A stretch of 40,995 nt of DNA from a virus: IMG/VR virus record IMGVR_UViG_3300025106_000004, positions 1-40,995 of that record; one strand, written 5' to 3'. Positions 39,558-40,995 of this stretch are shown one piece after another. The position numbers were made by a program, and so were the translations under genes. The notes under the pieces were generated by a model that did no database searches, had not been told where the DNA came from, and saw only the letters and a program-made list of their open reading frames with translations. Positions within the stretch are counted from its first letter, which is position 1; each line of letters opens with the position of its first letter.

Positions 39558-40622
39558 ATGATGCGACCCAAAACCAAACACAGCGATCTACCGCCGCGAA
39601 TGCTGCGTCGCTCGCGCACGCTCAAGAGCGGGAAGGTCTGGGAAGCGTTCTACTACAACGGGCGCGACACCGATGGCCGTCGCATCGAGATACCACTGGG
39701 CTCGGACCTGAACGAGGCAAAGCGCCGCTGGGCAGAACTCGAATGCAGGACCGCGCCACCCGAAACCGGCCTGATGAAGTTCATCTTCGACCGCTATGAG
39801 CGCGACATCATTCCGGCCAAGGCACTCAATACGCAACGCGACAACGCCTTGTGCTTGACCAAGCTGCGTGCCGTGTTCGACAGCGCCCCTATCGACGGCA
39901 TCACACCACAGATCATTGCCCAGTACCGCGACAAGCGCGGAGCTGCTGCGCCGGTACGGGCGAACCGAGAAATCACGCTTCTCTCGCACGTTTTCAATAT
40001 GGCCAGGGAATGGGGCTTCACCGCCAAGGAAAACCCGGTCAAAGGCGTGCGCAAGAACAAGGAAAAGCCGCGCGACTACTACGCTGAAGACGACGTTTGG
40101 AAGGCGGTTTACGCCAAGGCGTGCAACGAACTCAAGGACGCCATGGACCTGAACTACCTTACCGGACAGCGACCAGCCGACGTGCTGAAAATGCGCCTGA
40201 CCGACGTGAAGGATGGCGCGCTAGAGGTTCGCCAAAACAAAACTTCGAAGAAGTTGCGCATCCTGCTGGAAGCCGATGGCGTGCGGACCGAACTTGGCTG
40301 TCTGATTGATCGGATCAAGGCGCGAGACCGCAAGGTGTCCAGCATTTTCATCGTCGCCACGGAGGGCGGGGCACCGCTCAACAAGTGGACCCTGCGCACA
40401 CGCTTCGACGATGCCAGGACGGACGCCGCAAAGGCTGCCACAGAAGCCGGAAGCCTGGACCTGGCTGCCAGGATCAAGGCTTTCCAGTTCCGCGACATCC
40501 GACCGAAGGCTGCCAGCGAAACCGACCTGGCGCACGCAAGCAAGCTACTTGGTCACACCGACAAGCGGATCACAGAGACGGTTTACCGTCGCGTAGGCGA
40601 AGTGGTCAAGCCGACAAGGTGA
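39558..40622 (+). CDS. int: Tyrosine integrase
   Basis: The 354-residue recombinase has an N-terminal arm-binding part (about 1-60), a core-binding domain (about 65-150), and the catalytic residues R205 (GQRPADVL), R315 (FRDIRPKAAS), H333 (LGHTDK) and Y343 (TVYRR). The usual first His before the second Arg is Arg312, seen in other phage integrases of this class. It recombines the tRNA-Ser anticodon loop with attP. Tandem ATGs at 39558 and 39561 offer two starts. It ends 46 bases before the phage tRNA gene. Confidence 0.95.
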   Translation: MMRPKTKHSDLPPRMLRRSRTLKSGKVWEAFYYNGRDTDGRRIEIPLGSDLNEAKRRWAELECRTAPPETGLMKFIFDRYERDIIPAKALNTQRDNALCLTKLRAVFDSAPIDGITPQIIAQYRDKRGAAAPVRANREITLLSHVFNMAREWGFTAKENPVKGVRKNKEKPRDYYAEDDVWKAVYAKACNELKDAMDLNYLTGQRPADVLKMRLTDVKDGALEVRQNKTSKKLRILLEADGVRTELGCLIDRIKARDRKVSSIFIVATEGGAPLNKWTLRTRFDDARTDAAKAATEAGSLDLAARIKAFQFRDIRPKAASETDLAHASKLLGHTDKRITETVYRRVGEVVKPTR

Positions 40623-40637
40623 ACGTGCAGACCAAAG

Positions 40638-40665
40638 AAAAAGGCCCCGATCATGGGGCCTTTTT
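40638..40665. terminator. Bidirectional terminator between int and phage tRNA-Ser
   Basis: GGCCCC/GGGGCC with a six-base loop, five A residues before and five T after. It can end int transcription (+) and the tRNA-Ser transcript (-). Confidence 0.85.
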
Positions 40666-40670
40666 GCATG

Positions 40671-40760
40671 TGGCGGAGACGGTGAGATTCGAACTCACGG
40701 AAGGCGTAAACCTTCGTCGGTTTTCAAGACCGATCCATTAAACCACTCTGGCACGTCTCC
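40671..40760 (-). tRNA. Phage-borne complete tRNA-Ser(UGA)
   Basis: The 90-nt minus-strand gene has a GGAGACG/CGTCTCC acceptor, a D arm, an anticodon stem TCGGT/ACCGA around loop CTTGAAA (anticodon TGA), a class II variable arm AAGG/CCTT, a T arm GTGAG/CTCAC with TTCGAAT, and encoded GCCA. All stems pair. It lies inside the prophage next to int, so it travels with the phage and can replace the host tRNA-Ser(UGA) whose anticodon loop is the insertion site. No strong promoter was seen immediately upstream; transcription may come from the host tRNA promoter beyond attR. Sequence differs from the host gene in acceptor and D arm, so it is not a simple duplication. Confidence 0.95.
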
Positions 40761-40785
40761 AAATTCGAGCCCCATCGCTGGGGGG

Positions 40786-40821
40786 GTTGCGGAAACGATT
40801 TCCGCAAGTTGCGGAAACGAT
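40786..40821. repeat. Right arm-type integrase sites (GTTGCGGAAA family)
   Basis: Direct copies GTTGCGGAAACGATT (40786-40800) and GTTGCGGAAACGATC (40808 onward) enclose an inverted TTTCCGCAA (40799-40807). Together with 172-181 and 235-249 they make five copies in the two att arms. A cluster at one arm and two copies at the other is the asymmetric layout usual for attP. Confidence 0.7.
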
Positions 40822-40837
40822 CCAAAAAAAGCATTGC

Positions 40838-40851
40838 AAATCAACAGCTTG
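40838..40851 (+). repeat. Direct repeat AAATCAACAGCTTG, right att copy
   Basis: Identical to 147-160, 17 bp from the core. In attP the two copies flank the core almost symmetrically in the same orientation. Confidence 0.7.
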
Positions 40852-40868
40852 GAAGGCGCTGCAACGGC

Positions 40869-40875
40869 TTTCAAG
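40869..40875. other. attR core of the prophage (TTTCAAG)
   Basis: Partner of 121-127. The host side restores the tRNA 5' half; the phage side reads GCAACGGC. On the minus strand the joined sequence still folds as a hairpin (GCAACGG around the loop to CCGTTGC), so a tRNA-like stem is kept at the junction. Confidence 0.85.
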
Positions 40876-40907
40876 ACCGTTGCAATCGACCACTCTGCCA
40901 CTCTTCC
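40869..40907 (-). pseudogene. 5' half of the host tRNA-Ser(UGA)
   Basis: Minus-strand bases from G at 40907: acceptor GGAAGAG, D arm GCA...TGC, anticodon stem ACGGT and loop CTTGAAA. The rest of the tRNA lies at 72-120, at the far end of the prophage. As it stands the gene cannot yield a tRNA-Ser. Confidence 0.9.
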
Positions 40908-40924
40908 CGGGTCTGCTGGCTTGC

Positions 40925-40930
40925 ATTGTA
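40925..40930 (-). promoter_or_regulatory. -10 box of the host tRNA-Ser promoter
   Basis: Minus-strand TACAAT ends 17 bases upstream of the tRNA 5' end, a good -10; no clear -35 was found. In the lysogen this promoter faces the split 5' half and, about 150 bases on, the intact phage tRNA-Ser, so read-through could express the replacement. Confidence 0.5.
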
Positions 40931-40995
40931 ACGGCAAGATCGACTCTATCCGTCCCGCCTTCAAGTCGCGTTCAGTAAGCCCTTGCGCTCGATGT

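Noticed and set aside
40671-40995. Classical model in which the intact tRNA-Ser is the restored host gene and the prophage ends at its anticodon
   Set aside because: The left 3' half has acceptor CTCTTCC, which pairs with the outer 5' half (GGAAGAG) at 40907-40901, not with the intact tRNA (GGAGACG). The arm repeats also lie outside the intact tRNA.

Overview
The window is one nearly complete integrated prophage of about 40.7 kb, with roughly 120 bases of host DNA on each side. High GC, dense four-base stop/start overlaps and the gene repertoire point to a beta-proteobacterial host, probably Burkholderiales; that assignment is an impression, not a database result. The virion genes (portal, scaffold, capsid, gp4/gp10-like tail adaptor and nozzle, a 2,725-residue polyvalent ejection protein, and no tape measure, sheath or long-tail genes) indicate a short-tailed podovirus resembling the Bcep22-type phages of Burkholderia.

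Ends: the element sits inside the anticodon loop of a host tRNA-Ser(UGA). The 3' half of that tRNA is at 72-127 and the 5' half at 40869-40907. Joining them across a 7-bp core restores an 88-nt tRNA. Just inside the right end the phage carries its own complete tRNA-Ser(UGA) (40671-40760), which should replace the broken gene. Repeated integrase-arm-like sites flank both ends.

Right-hand (+) arm, 33.8-40.6 kb: an early operon starts from a promoter overlapped by two repressor operators. It runs through four tiny overlapping genes, then recombination genes (Bet annealing protein, RecB-like exonuclease, coiled-coil protein, HTH protein, SSB, RdgC), a Gp49-family gene, an excisionase-like gene and a tyrosine integrase. 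The immunity region (31.8-33.6 kb) holds a Cro-like gene, a LexA-like CI repressor, and two lysogeny-type cargo genes (lipoprotein and membrane protein) downstream of cI.

Left-hand (-) arm, 32.0 to 0.4 kb: one long operon reads from the Cro gene through replication (DUF1376 initiator, P-like loader), nin-like genes (zinc-finger proteins, DUF1367, Ref-like nuclease, RusA), terminase, portal, scaffold, capsid, tail fibre, a tail-modification cassette, adaptor and nozzle, internal virion proteins, the giant polyvalent protein, holin and endolysin.

The most unusual part is 15.3-19.9 kb. A collagen-like tail fibre ends in (Asn-Cys)5 and all eight of its cysteines follow an asparagine. It is followed by three translationally coupled genes: an unknown protein, a 2-oxoglutarate/Fe(II) oxygenase and a radical-SAM enzyme with a textbook SPASM domain. 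This looks like a dedicated post-translational modification system for a phage fibre. The second most unusual part is the complete tRNA replacement at the attachment site.
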